Source: Anaerolineales bacterium (lineage in GTDB: Bacteria > Chloroflexota > Anaerolineae > Anaerolineales > Villigracilaceae). From it: a stretch of DNA of 64,000 bases. The stretch is from positions 62,001 to 126,000 of the forward strand of contig JACKAV010000012.1 of NCBI GenBank assembly GCA_020634895.1. The letters are read 5' to 3'. Below, piece by piece: positions 51,068-58,917 of this stretch (within the stretch, counting starts at the first letter, position 1; each line of letters starts with the position of its first letter). Under the pieces are notes generated by a model. That model made no database searches. It saw only the letters and a list, made by a program, of their open reading frames with translations, and was not told where the DNA came from. A program made the translations under genes and the position numbers.

Positions 51068-52078
51068 TTACAGCGGTTTCTGGTAGACCATGTTACGGCG
51101 GTCTTCCTTATACCCCAGCCCCAGATACAGGTTGAGCGCGCCGCTCGGGTTTTCGGCGTCGACACCGAGGGCGGTTTCGGTCATGCCCATGTCCCTGAAC
51201 ATGGCGATGCTTTCCACCACCAGCGCGCGCGCCAGCCCGCGTTTGCGCCACGGTCTGCGGACAGAGATGGCTTCGGTATAGCCGCGCTTGTGGTTATATT
51301 CCTTGTTCTCGGCGCTGTTGACAAAGTTCAGCACCTGCCCGGCGATCTGGTCACCGTCCCAGGCGACCTTCCACAAGGCGGGATTAAAATCCGGTTCTTC
51401 GGACCATTGCATGAATTCCTCGAAGCTTTGTTCGCGGAATCCCCAATGGTCGCGGAAGGCTTCGACATGCGCCTCATATACCGACCGATAATCTGATTCT
51501 CCCACCGGGCGGACTTCCAGCCCGGGCGGAAGCGGCGCCTCGGGCAGCGGATCGTTGATATCGCGCGTCATCTCGAAGAAGTAGCGCGCCGCCTTGTAGC
51601 CCTGACTCTCCAGTAGGGCGGTCAAACCTTCGGCGGTGCCATTCGCCCAAATGGACAGGATTCTGGTTTCCGGTCCGGTGTGAGCCGCGGCGATCTGGCG
51701 CAGACGGTCCTCGGCGTATCCCAGCATCGCGGTGCCGATCCCTTTCCTGCGCCATTCCGGCAAAAGATAGCCGACGCTTGAGTAGGTGATCGTCGTTCCG
51801 TCGTTGAGCTTGTCCCACCAGACGCGTTCATAGCCGATGACCTCGCCGTTGATCTCGGCGAAGAGCATATCGGTGTAGGGATCGCTGTTGGTGAGGTGAC
51901 TGTAATTGCGCTGGACGTCTTCGAGCGTGTCGGAGCGTTCGAGATGGTCGACGTGTTTACTGCCTTCGATGACCGCCAGCATTTTCGGGTAGTCGCTTTC
52001 GCCTGCAAATCCCCGAAAGGACAAGCCCGCGATGGCAGGGGCATTCTTCACTTGTATATCAGCAGGAACTGCGGACAT
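51068..52078 (-). CDS. GNAT N-acetyltransferase with two GNAT domains
   Basis: 336 residues with two tandem GNAT folds. The first (about 15-165) has the acetyl-CoA loop VGYLLPEWRRKGIGTAMLGYAEDRL (QxxGxG/A as RRKGIGT). The second (about 180-330) has EAISVRRPWRKRGLARALVVESIAMFRDMGM and a C-terminal NPSGALNLYLGLGYKEDRR. Both domains look intact. Such double-GNAT proteins acetylate small amines or antibiotics; substrate unknown. Confidence 0.85.
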   Translation of the reverse strand: MSAVPADIQVKNAPAIAGLSFRGFAGESDYPKMLAVIEGSKHVDHLERSDTLEDVQRNYSHLTNSDPYTDMLFAEINGEVIGYERVWWDKLNDGTTITYSSVGYLLPEWRRKGIGTAMLGYAEDRLRQIAAAHTGPETRILSIWANGTAEGLTALLESQGYKAARYFFEMTRDINDPLPEAPLPPGLEVRPVGESDYRSVYEAHVEAFRDHWGFREQSFEEFMQWSEEPDFNPALWKVAWDGDQIAGQVLNFVNSAENKEYNHKRGYTEAISVRRPWRKRGLARALVVESIAMFRDMGMTETALGVDAENPSGALNLYLGLGYKEDRRNMVYQKPL

Positions 52079-52342
52079 GGTGTCTCTCTTTCGTTTGGTT
52101 CGATTCCATTATATGCCGAAAGTTTGCCCCTCCTCCCCGCTCGTGGACTGTACCTCTCGCAACGCATTGACCTTCGCCTGCCTGTCCCCGATAGAGGGCA
52201 AGCGCCTTCCTCCTCCAAATACGACAATAAAACACCTACAGAATTTTCCCAACTCTAACTCGTCGCATTTGGGGGAGGTGCCGAAGGCGGAGGGGGTCGC
52301 TTTCACAATTCTCCCGCAAACGCCCTATCCAGCACAGACAAT

Positions 52343-52431
52343 AAACCCCTCTCCCGTCTACCGCTCGCTGTCGCTCGGGTACGCGTCCCCTGAAGGGGAG
52401 AAGCCAAACCCCTTGCGCAACAGGCTCCCTT
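52343..52431. repeat. Repeat R, uninterrupted copy (empty IS site)
   Basis: Carries AAACCCCTCTCCCGTCTACC, then GCTCGCTGTCGCTCGGGTACGC, then GTCCCCT, GGGGAGAAGCCAAACCCCTTGCG and CAACAGGCTCCCTT. The same string is split by the IS element in copy 2 (52948-53031 and 54284-54312) at the GCC of GAAGCC. The rest of 52079-52434 shows no gene, only a GC-rich tail with CCGAAGGCGGAGGGGG. Confidence 0.75.
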
Positions 52432-52434
52432 TTC

Positions 52435-52884
52435 CTATTTGATACTCGCGAAATAAGCAACTATTGGAATAGATGACGGTATCAATAAAACAATGTGAAT
52501 AATTAGCTGAATTTTCGCCAGCCCAAGACGAAGGAATACATGAGGCATTTTGTGTTCCGAATCTATTTCTATCATCTCCTTTGAGTATCGACCCAAAACG
52601 ATCTTGGCACGGTGACGATGAACACGGATATATTGTAGAGTTCTCCAGATGTAAAGGGCGGCAAACAGATTCAAAACAATAATCAAAACAGGCAATCCAA
52701 CGCCGTTGATAATTGTAATATCATTCAAGTTCTGAAATCCAAAAGTAAAAGCAACCACCGACAATGAAATAACGATGTTTGTAATTGTAAGACGTTGTTC
52801 TTCCAGCGCCTTCATTCTGTCATATTGATGTTCGTAATACAAACGAACAAAATCAGGGTTGGAAACATCTTTCTTTTTCGGCAT
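52435..52884 (-). CDS. Membrane protein of unknown function, 149 aa
   Basis: Soluble N-terminus (about 1-28, with VRLYYEHQYDRMKALEEQRL), two closely spaced helices (about 32-52 and 60-82), a charged loop of about 40 residues and a third helix (about 122-143). Small proteins with this outline occur as membrane effectors in defence islands, but I see no diagnostic motif. It sits between the repeat R copies and the IS element, near the type I restriction locus. The ATG start at 52884 follows GGAG closely (AGAGGAGATAAT). Confidence 0.6.
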   Translation of the reverse strand: MPKKKDVSNPDFVRLYYEHQYDRMKALEEQRLTITNIVISLSVVAFTFGFQNLNDITIINGVGLPVLIIVLNLFAALYIWRTLQYIRVHRHRAKIVLGRYSKEMIEIDSEHKMPHVFLRLGLAKIQLIIHIVLLIPSSIPIVAYFASIK

Positions 52885-52947
52885 ATTATCTCCTCTTACA
52901 ACTGGCTCCTGAATGCACTATCCAACACGGACGGCATCAACGCGGAC

Positions 52948-53031
52948 AACAAACCCCTCTCCCGTCTACCGCTCGCTGTCGCTCGGGTACGCGTCCCCTA
53001 ATCCCACAAGGGGACGATGAGGGGAGAAGCC
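52948..53031. repeat. Repeat R, interrupted copy, left part
   Basis: Same string as 52343-52391 plus an extra ATCCCACAAGGGGACGATG stretch; it ends at GCC 53029-53031, where the IS begins. Confidence 0.7.
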
Positions 53032-53056
53032 TGTAGTGGACCCCAAAAGCTGGACA
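53032..53056 (+). repeat. IS left terminal inverted repeat
   Basis: 25 bp beginning TGTAGTGGACCCC and ending GCTGGACA; three mismatches to the right end. Confidence 0.85.
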
Positions 53057-53070
53057 AAAAAGGCAACCTG

Positions 53071-53907
53071 CTAAGGGGTGGGTAATGAACTTATTTGGTA
53101 GAGCGCTTCAAACTCCTCAGGGGTGAAATAGTTCAAAGCAGAATGAATGCGCTTGGTCATATACACATCTTCCAGAAATCGTCCAATCTGGTCACGAGCA
53201 TCATCCAAGTCTTTATATTCAGCGAGTTCGACCTCCTCTTCTTTAATGGTTCGCATGAGACGTTCAGCGTATCCATTTTCTTCCGGCTTGCCTACACTGG
53301 CCATGCTGATCTGAACCTTATGGGCACGTAACACTTGAATATAGTTCTTGAAGGCATATTGAATACCTTGATCACTGTGATGAATGGTAGGGCAATTCTG
53401 CACCAGAGCTTGGTTCAGAGCATACAGGGTCAGGTTCTGATCCAGGCTGCGACTGAGATGCCAACCGCGGATTGCACGAGTGAAGACATCCATCACAACT
53501 GCCAAGTAGATAAAGCTGTGCTTCAGACGAATATAGGTAATATCTGCTACCCAGACTTGATTTGGAAAAGAGATGGTCAACCCTTCCATCAGGTTGGAAA
53601 AACGTGGAAACTCATGCTGGCTATCAGTTGTGCGAATTCGCAACCGTTTCACGGGGCGTAATAGGTTCATGGAACGCATCAAACGCTGTATCCGCTTGCG
53701 TCCCACGGTATAGTGATAAGGTGGGCGGCGGAGTTGGTGAGCAATTCGGCGGGTTCCATAGGTTGGGAATTGCCCTGCCACCGATCGAATCGCGTCCTGC
53801 AAGTCATTTTCTGCTTTGACTTGCGCAGGGTAATAGTAACTGCTGCGTGACAATTCCAGCACACGACAAACCATCTCAACCTGGGCTGAATGTTCGACCA
53901 CCAACAT
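53071..53907 (-). CDS. IS3-family transposase OrfB (integrase core)
   Basis: 278 residues with an N-terminal HTH-like part (CRVLELSRSSYYYPAQ) and a retroviral-type integrase core: first Asp in NQVWVADITYIRL, second Asp in IHHSDQGIQYA, Glu in GKPEENGYAERLMRTIKEEE. This is a complete DDE triad. The reading frame is -1 relative to orfA and is open upstream as far as the slippery site, so the active transposase is the fused OrfAB made by frameshift; the lone OrfB start is ATG 53907. Confidence 0.92.
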   Translation of the reverse strand: MLVVEHSAQVEMVCRVLELSRSSYYYPAQVKAENDLQDAIRSVAGQFPTYGTRRIAHQLRRPPYHYTVGRKRIQRLMRSMNLLRPVKRLRIRTTDSQHEFPRFSNLMEGLTISFPNQVWVADITYIRLKHSFIYLAVVMDVFTRAIRGWHLSRSLDQNLTLYALNQALVQNCPTIHHSDQGIQYAFKNYIQVLRAHKVQISMASVGKPEENGYAERLMRTIKEEEVELAEYKDLDDARDQIGRFLEDVYMTKRIHSALNYFTPEEFEALYQISSLPTP

Positions 53908-53912
53908 CCGAG

Positions 53913-54221
53913 CTATTCTCCGCTTGTCTTTCCGATCCAGTTCGAGTAGCCCAAGGCTTTTTTTGTCAGATCCAATTCCAAGGTCAACTTTCCAACCATG
54001 CGCTCCAATTCTGCGATACGTTGGTCTGCTTCATGGTTATCTGCTGGCTCCCCATTAAATAGTTGAGGTGCGCGTTCCAGAAACTCTTGTTTCCAGCGGC
54101 TCAAAATCGTATCTTTGATCCCATATTCTCGACTGGCTTGCATTAGACCTTTTTGGGCTGTTAGTAATTCTAAAACCACACGGGTCTTGAACTCTGCGGT
54201 GTAGTGCTTTCGCTTCGGCAT
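53913..54221 (-). CDS. IS3-family transposase OrfA (HTH)
   Basis: 102 residues from ATG 54221, which follows AAGGAG at 8 bases. KRKHYTAEFKTRVVLELLTAQKGLMQASREYGI is the HTH of IS3-type OrfA; the last part, EADQRIAELERMVGKLTLELDLTKKALG, is a leucine-zipper-like coiled coil. Stop TAG at 53913. It binds the IS ends and controls the frameshift product. Confidence 0.9.
   Translation of the reverse strand: MPKRKHYTAEFKTRVVLELLTAQKGLMQASREYGIKDTILSRWKQEFLERAPQLFNGEPADNHEADQRIAELERMVGKLTLELDLTKKALGYSNWIGKTSGE
53958..53964 (-). other. Programmed -1 frameshift site (A7G)
   Basis: Minus-strand ACA AAA AAA G: seven A residues followed by G near the end of orfA. A -1 slip gives a continuous frame through TAG into orfB (no stop between). 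Confidence 0.75.
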
Positions 54222-54258
54222 TTCGAACACTCCTTGTCTTCTATAACCCTTTCAGGAC

Positions 54259-54283
54259 TGTCCAGTTTTGTGGGTCCACTACA
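54259..54283 (-). repeat. IS right terminal inverted repeat
   Basis: 25 bp ending GGGTCCACTACA on the plus strand; 22 of 25 positions match the left end when inverted. Confidence 0.85.
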
Positions 54284-54312
54284 GCCAAACCCCTTGCGCA
54301 ACAGGCTCCCTT
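54284..54312. repeat. Repeat R, interrupted copy, right part
   Basis: GCCAAACCCCTTGCGCAACA and then GGCTCCCTT continue copy 2 after the IS; with the left part and one GCC this restores the empty-site sequence. Beyond it, to 54400, there is a CCTCTAGGGAAGGGAGG hairpin unit but no gene. Confidence 0.7.
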
Positions 54313-54400
54313 CCCTCTAGGGAAGGGAGGGGGGATAGGTCCTCACGCAGAAAGTTCTCAAGTGGAGTGTATTTGCCGGGCATGACTATTCTTTGTTCAA

Positions 54401-54431
54401 AGTGACAGTCACCTCGCAGGTGACTGTCACT
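54401..54431. repeat. Hairpin repeat overlapping the hsdS stop codon
   Basis: 14-bp perfect stem AGTGACAGTCACCT/AGGTGACTGTCACT with a CGC loop; the hsdS stop TGA (54427-54429) lies in the right arm, so the gene's last codons lie directly beside it. Same family as the hairpin at 47851. Confidence 0.75.
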
Positions 54432-55620
54432 TCACCACCACCTGCCCATTCATCAGCATCGGCAGGAGCCAGTCGCGCAGTTCCGTCAGCATTTGGGATT
54501 CGATATTACTTAACTCTCTCTTGCGTCTTATAACTTTAACAGTTTTTTCGAACTGTTTCTCAATGTCTGCTTTTGGACGCAAGATAAACAACTTTTTAAT
54601 TCCCTTTACGTTGAAACTTGAAAAGAAAGCACCAGAATCTGTATTCCATTTTATTTGTCTGCGAATATCAATACCACGAAACGCTAAAAACAAATATGTT
54701 GGGCTAACAGATTTAGGTCTTATCGCTGTGATGTTTCTGCCAATACCAGATTTAATACCGTTGGGTACTTGGGCTGTTGCAGCCACGCGACCTGCATTAG
54801 TAATGAGAATATCGTCTTCAGTTACTTCTATTCTTGAAGTCCATGTTTTGTATACGTTTTTGGGGACAAAATACTTATTGGTTAGGTCAAGAAGACCATC
54901 ATCTCGAATATTTTCAAGTTGTAGTAAGTAGTAACGCTCGTTTTCAAATTCGTAATCAGGCTTCTTTGAATGAAGGCAGTCTATAATCTCACAGCATGTT
55001 TCAATGCTTTCTACCTTCCACCCAAGCGGAATCTCCCTCTTCAATTCCTCGTTCCAGACCACCTTCCCGCCAGCGGACTTGTACGGCTTGCCCTTCTCGT
55101 TGGGAAAGTCAAACTGGACAAACCAGTAATCGTACAAAGTCTTCGCCATGGACTCCAACTCGGCGTTGATGCGTTGGTTGAGTTCGATTTTTGCATCCAG
55201 GGCGGAGAGGATGGCGGCAATTCTTTGCTGATATTTTGGTTCGATGTATGGAATGACTATTTCATGTAAGTCATTTCTGTTGATGCCTGGAACAGTGCTT
55301 TTGTCAGAAGTCTTCAAATTGCCCAAACACTTCATCAGATAATAAACATACTTGGGGTAATTTCCTTTGAAGTCTGTAACATACAAAGCAGTATTGTGAG
55401 GCCAATACTTGCCATTAATGTAATACACTTCTCCTAAAGTACCGTATCTACCTGTAACTAGTCCTTCTCCTTCAACTTTATATTCTGCGTGATAACCAGA
55501 AATTCCAGAAGAACTTACAATAGGATATTGTCCTTCTATCCGATTGTAAGAAGGCAAGTCATAACCTCTTTTGAAATTTACAACATCTCCAAGTCTTTTC
55601 TTGGATACGATGTTACTCAT
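54427..55620 (-). CDS. hsdS: Type I restriction-modification specificity subunit HsdS
   Basis: Two target-recognition domains (about 1-150 and 200-350) each followed by a helical conserved region: EPKYQQRIAAILSALDAKIELNQRINAELESMAKTLYDYWFVQFDFPN between them, and the second ending near LSNIESQMLTELRDWLLPMLMNGQ. This is the usual HsdS plan. It directs HsdM/HsdR to a bipartite DNA sequence; the recognised sequence cannot be predicted. It overlaps hsdM by 8 bp (start ATG 55620). Confidence 0.92.
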   Translation of the reverse strand: MSNIVSKKRLGDVVNFKRGYDLPSYNRIEGQYPIVSSSGISGYHAEYKVEGEGLVTGRYGTLGEVYYINGKYWPHNTALYVTDFKGNYPKYVYYLMKCLGNLKTSDKSTVPGINRNDLHEIVIPYIEPKYQQRIAAILSALDAKIELNQRINAELESMAKTLYDYWFVQFDFPNEKGKPYKSAGGKVVWNEELKREIPLGWKVESIETCCEIIDCLHSKKPDYEFENERYYLLQLENIRDDGLLDLTNKYFVPKNVYKTWTSRIEVTEDDILITNAGRVAATAQVPNGIKSGIGRNITAIRPKSVSPTYLFLAFRGIDIRRQIKWNTDSGAFFSSFNVKGIKKLFILRPKADIEKQFEKTVKVIRRKRELSNIESQMLTELRDWLLPMLMNGQVVVK

Positions 55621-57244
55621 ACTTCAATTCCCCCAATTGCTTCTTGATCTCCTTCTCCAACTCCTTGCTCTCGGCAAAGAGTGAATCAAGGTTACCCTTG
55701 AATCCGTCCATTTTGGTGGCGAACTGTTTAGGCGTCAGGTCGATGTATTCGATCTTCACCTCAAAGTATTGACCTGCGCTGAAGGAATAGTTCTTGTCCT
55801 TGATCTGCTCGTAGCCGACAATGACAGAAAAATCGTCCGAAGGCTGATGCAGGTTGAAGGTTGAGATGATGCGCTCTTCTTCCTCTTCCGAGAGCAGGGT
55901 CTTTTGATTCTTGCCTTCCTTGACCGTGGTGCCCAGTTTGGATGCATCCATCAGGACGATATCGCCTTTGGTGTTGGTTTTATCCAAAAACAAGATCGAA
56001 ACGTTCGTGCCTGTGGTGGCGAAGATATTGCTGGGCATCGCGACCACGCCGCGCAGCATACGCGCCTCCACCAGTTTTTCACGGATTTTTTTCTCGATTC
56101 CGCTTTGGGCGGTGAGGAAGCCTGTCGGCACGACCACAGCCGCCTTGCCCTTCGGCGCGAGCGAATACATGATGTGCTGGATGAAGACCAGATAGACCGC
56201 CATCTTGTCTTTCTGGTTGGAGATATTGGGAATGCCCGCAAAGAAGCGCTCGTGGTTGGCTTTGCTATCGAGCGCATCGCGGAAGTCGCTGAAATCCAGC
56301 TTGAAGGGCGGGTTCGAGACGATGTAATCGAAGGTCTTGAGTTTGTTCCCGTCCTTGTGATAGGGCGTGAGCAGGGTGTTGCCCTGGATCACGTTCTGAA
56401 TGGAATGAACGAGATTGTTGAGGATCAGGTTCAGGCGCAGCATGCCGCTCGACTTTTGCGAAATATCCTGCGAGTACAGGGTACAGCGGTCTTCGCCGAT
56501 GGCATGGGCAAGGTTCATCAACAGCGAGCCTGTCCCCGCGGCGGGGTCGTAGGCGGTCACGTTCTTCACGGGCTTATCCACCAAAATGGACGCCATGATC
56601 TTTGCCACAGCGTGCGGCGTGTAATACTCGGCATACTTCCCGCCGCCATCCTTGTTGTAGTCCTTGATCAGGTATTCGAAGATGGTGGCGAAGAAATCGA
56701 ACTTCTGCTCGAAGATGCCCTCAAAACTGAAGTTCACCAGCGGGTTGATCAACGCGCGGCAGAAGGCGTCACGCTGTGAACTGTCGGTGATGTAGTTACT
56801 CAATTCATCGAACAGGATGATCTTTGCGCCCGTGCCAGTCTTGACCGAGAAGATGTCCGTGTTGAAGATGGCGATGTCGCGCAGGGTGTCATCGAACAAC
56901 TTGGCGTACTCTTCACGGTTCATATTATTGAACAAATAGGACAGGAAGTGCTCCCGCTTCAGCTTCGCACTATCGGGGCTGAGTCTTAGCAAAAGCATTT
57001 CATACTCACCCTCAGAGTATCCACTTACCACCTGCTCCCAATCCTTGCCTGCCTTCGCCAGTTTTTTGTCCGCTCGCTTTACCTCATACCCAAACTTATC
57101 GTTCATGAACTTATACAGGAACGTCTGCGTGATGATCTTGTACTCGTTGCCGTCGTTACCAAGCCCTGCATTGGCACATACGCTCTTGAGCGAGTCGATC
57201 AGTTGTTTGGTTTGGGTGGTGAAATCTTGTGTCGCTAAAGCCAT
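55613..57244 (-). CDS. hsdM: Type I restriction-modification methyltransferase HsdM
   Basis: N6-adenine methyltransferase of the gamma class: SAM-binding DPAAGTGS (233-240) and the catalytic NPPF (311-314), with the N-terminal helical HsdM_N part (about 10-150) before it. Together with HsdS it forms the methylase (M2S). The next genes on the strand are hsdS (overlap 8 bp). Upstream lies the repeat array and the transposase, which separate hsdM from hsdR by about 2 kb. Confidence 0.95.
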   Translation of the reverse strand: MALATQDFTTQTKQLIDSLKSVCANAGLGNDGNEYKIITQTFLYKFMNDKFGYEVKRADKKLAKAGKDWEQVVSGYSEGEYEMLLLRLSPDSAKLKREHFLSYLFNNMNREEYAKLFDDTLRDIAIFNTDIFSVKTGTGAKIILFDELSNYITDSSQRDAFCRALINPLVNFSFEGIFEQKFDFFATIFEYLIKDYNKDGGGKYAEYYTPHAVAKIMASILVDKPVKNVTAYDPAAGTGSLLMNLAHAIGEDRCTLYSQDISQKSSGMLRLNLILNNLVHSIQNVIQGNTLLTPYHKDGNKLKTFDYIVSNPPFKLDFSDFRDALDSKANHERFFAGIPNISNQKDKMAVYLVFIQHIMYSLAPKGKAAVVVPTGFLTAQSGIEKKIREKLVEARMLRGVVAMPSNIFATTGTNVSILFLDKTNTKGDIVLMDASKLGTTVKEGKNQKTLLSEEEEERIISTFNLHQPSDDFSVIVGYEQIKDKNYSFSAGQYFEVKIEYIDLTPKQFATKMDGFKGNLDSLFAESKELEKEIKKQLGELKYE

Positions 57245-57257
57245 TTATCCTCTTTAA

Positions 57258-57569
57258 GGACGCCTACGGCGTCCCATATTTATAGATTTGTCGTATCGTA
57301 TGCACGTGACCCCGAAGGGGTCCCATGTTTATAGATCTCACGTATCGTCGGTACATACGACCCCGCAGGGGTCGCACATAATTTTTTCCGTTGGGCTATC
57401 AACGTGTGACCTTTCAGGGTCATTATGTCTATGCCGTTGTTATCCAGCGCAGGACGCCGAAGGCGTCCAATGTTTATAGATTTTGCATTTCGCCGATACA
57501 TACGACCCCGCAGGGGTCGCATGTGAATTTATACCCATCGAGCTACAAAGATTTGACCCCTTCGGGGTC
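57258..57569. repeat. Array of seven palindromes, period about 50 bp (left part)
   Basis: Palindromes at 57258-57274, 57308-57322, 57358-57374, 57407-57422, 57452-57468, 57503-57519 and 57555-57569, mostly of the type GACCCCGAAGGGGTC or GGACGCCGAAGGCGTCC with 3-base loops. Start-to-start distances are 50, 50, 49, 45, 51 and 52. The segments between fall into two recurring kinds, one with TTTATAGATTT and ...ACATACGA, the other with ATTTT...GGGCTATC. A related part follows after the transposase gene. Confidence 0.8.
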
Positions 57570-57573
57570 TGTC

Positions 57574-58032
57574 TTATCCAAGCCAATCGAATACATATTC
57601 TTCCTTGTACTCGATATTGAAATTCTTCAAGAAGGATAGATATTCATCCTTGAACGTCTGCTTTTTATGATGCTCTTTCTGCCTCATTATATAACCAATG
57701 ACATTGTCCAAGCTCGAATGACCGTAGGAGAACGCCCCAAACCCCTCCTGCCATTGGAAATTGAACGGCGTAAAACGCTTCTCCTTGATAAACGCATTGG
57801 ATGATTTCTTCACCTCCCGCACCAAATCAGACAAACAGCAGGAAGGTCGCATTCCAATCAGAAAATGCAAATGATCAGGCATCCCATTGATGGCAAGCAT
57901 TTTTTGTTCTTTGTTCTGCACAATGCCAGTTATGTACTTGTACAATTCTTCTTCCCAGGATTCATGAATGAGTGCGTCCCTGTATTTGACCGCAAACACC
58001 ACTTGAATATAAATCTGGGAATACGTGCTCAT
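57574..58032 (-). CDS. IS200-like transposase, REP-associated (RAYT-like)
   Basis: 152-residue Y1 (HUH) transposase fold. The HUH motif is HLHFLI (about 55-60); the likely catalytic Tyr is near YGHSSLDNVIGYIMRQKEHH (about 115-125); the start is MSTYSQIYIQVVFAVKYRDAL. Such transposases without inverted repeats act on palindromic REP elements, which flank this gene on both sides. The stop is 5 bp from the last palindrome of the left part. The gene is apparently intact. Confidence 0.85.
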   Translation of the reverse strand: MSTYSQIYIQVVFAVKYRDALIHESWEEELYKYITGIVQNKEQKMLAINGMPDHLHFLIGMRPSCCLSDLVREVKKSSNAFIKEKRFTPFNFQWQEGFGAFSYGHSSLDNVIGYIMRQKEHHKKQTFKDEYLSFLKNFNIEYKEEYVFDWLG

Positions 58033-58100
58033 TGATCAATCCTTGCCTGACATCGAAGATGTCAAATATTGTAGAAAATTCTTCCGTTCCCATCACGCCT

Positions 58101-58268
58101 GACCCCGAAGGGGTCCAATATTTATAGCATTTCGATTTGCCATTACATGCGACCCCTACGGGGTCGAACGTGATTTTGCCCATTGGGCTATAGACATTTG
58201 ACCCTTTCAGGGTCAATATGCCAATCATCTGTTTAACCGCTATCTATCGGCGTTTAACTTTCAGGGTC
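58101..58268. repeat. Array of palindromes, right part
   Basis: Palindromes at 58101-58115, 58150-58166 and 58199-58215, with a half-palindrome (TTTCAGGGTCA) near 58258-58268. Start-to-start distances 49 and 49, with the half about 50 further on. They use the same GACCCC...GGGGTC and TGACCC...GGGTCA cores as the left part, and the array continues into the 3' end of the AbiEii-like gene. Confidence 0.8.
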
Positions 58269-58917
58269 AACCCTTCAACCAGCCTTCCGCCAAATCTTTA
58301 GCCTGCTTGCGGAACCATGCTTTCACGGTTTTCCATTCCACCTGCTCGATCAACGGAACGGATGTTTCCTGCTCGGCGCGGTCAAAGTAGGTCATATGTT
58401 TCACAACCTGCGCTTCAAAGTCACGCGCATCAGGATATTTTTCTGGAGCAAGATTTAGCAATTCACGCAATTCCATTCTTTGGCAGATGGCATATAGATC
58501 GTGAAAATCCTTACGGCTGGCGCGGGCAAGCAGGGCATCCATTTTCATCAAGGCGATGTCTTGCACACTTGCCAGCGAAAAGCCCTCGATCTTCAACAGA
58601 GGTTTAACGAGCTTGTAGCCGTATCCATAAAACCCTACGCGCACGTCTCCAGCCAGAAAGACCAGGTTGCCCCATGAACTGTCCGCCAACTTTGGTGAAG
58701 AATCCTTCAAAGCATCTTGTAACGCACCTGACAAAGCTGGAACGTCATTTTGCGTTGGAGAGAAAAAATCAAGATCAATTGAAAGGCGATGACCCAATTG
58801 CAGCGCCAGAGCTGTCCCGCCTGCCAGATAAAATTCGTCTGCGATCCTGCTTTTTGTAAACCCTTCCCATACAGAACGCATGACTGGAGTGATGGTATTC
58901 CAATGCAATTCATTCAC
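58267..58917 (-). CDS. AbiEii/AbiGii-like nucleotidyltransferase (toxin-type)
   Basis: 216 residues from GTG 58917. The nucleotidyltransferase signature is AGGTALALQLGHRLSIDLDFFSP (GGTALAL at 33-39, DLD at 48-50), followed by KVDMGYA-like ALMKMDALLARASRKDFHDLYAI. This is the AbiEii type, whose toxic members modify tRNA and block translation. The start overlaps the stop of the small upstream gene by the GTGA pattern, as in type IV toxin-antitoxin pairs. A longer frame (59034) would run through that gene and has no family match. Confidence 0.75.
   Translation of the reverse strand: MNELHWNTITPVMRSVWEGFTKSRIADEFYLAGGTALALQLGHRLSIDLDFFSPTQNDVPALSGALQDALKDSSPKLADSSWGNLVFLAGDVRVGFYGYGYKLVKPLLKIEGFSLASVQDIALMKMDALLARASRKDFHDLYAICQRMELRELLNLAPEKYPDARDFEAQVVKHMTYFDRAEQETSVPLIEQVEWKTVKAWFRKQAKDLAEGWLKG

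Larger units (their letters stand above)
53032..54283 (-). mobile_element. IS3-family insertion sequence, complete
   Basis: 1252 bp. Terminal inverted repeats of 25 bp (53032-53056 and 54259-54283) match at 22 positions and begin TGTAGTGGACCC. The direct repeat GCC (53029-53031 and 54284-54286) flanks it, as expected for 3-bp target duplication in this family. It codes for orfA and orfB with an A7G slippery site, and the flanks join to restore the uninterrupted repeat seen at 52343-52431. Recently inserted and apparently intact. Confidence 0.9.

Noticed and set aside
49000..54400. Prophage region
   Set aside because: No integrase, terminase, capsid or tail-like gene; only repeats, an IS and isolated genes.
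55904..56779. 291-aa plus-strand frame opposite hsdM
   Set aside because: Shadow of hsdM; hsdM has SAM and NPPF motifs.
57245..58270. CRISPR-like regular spacing of repeats
   Set aside because: The repeated units are short palindromes (15-17 bp) and the segments between them are related to each other rather than unique spacers; no cas gene is nearby and a Y1 transposase is.
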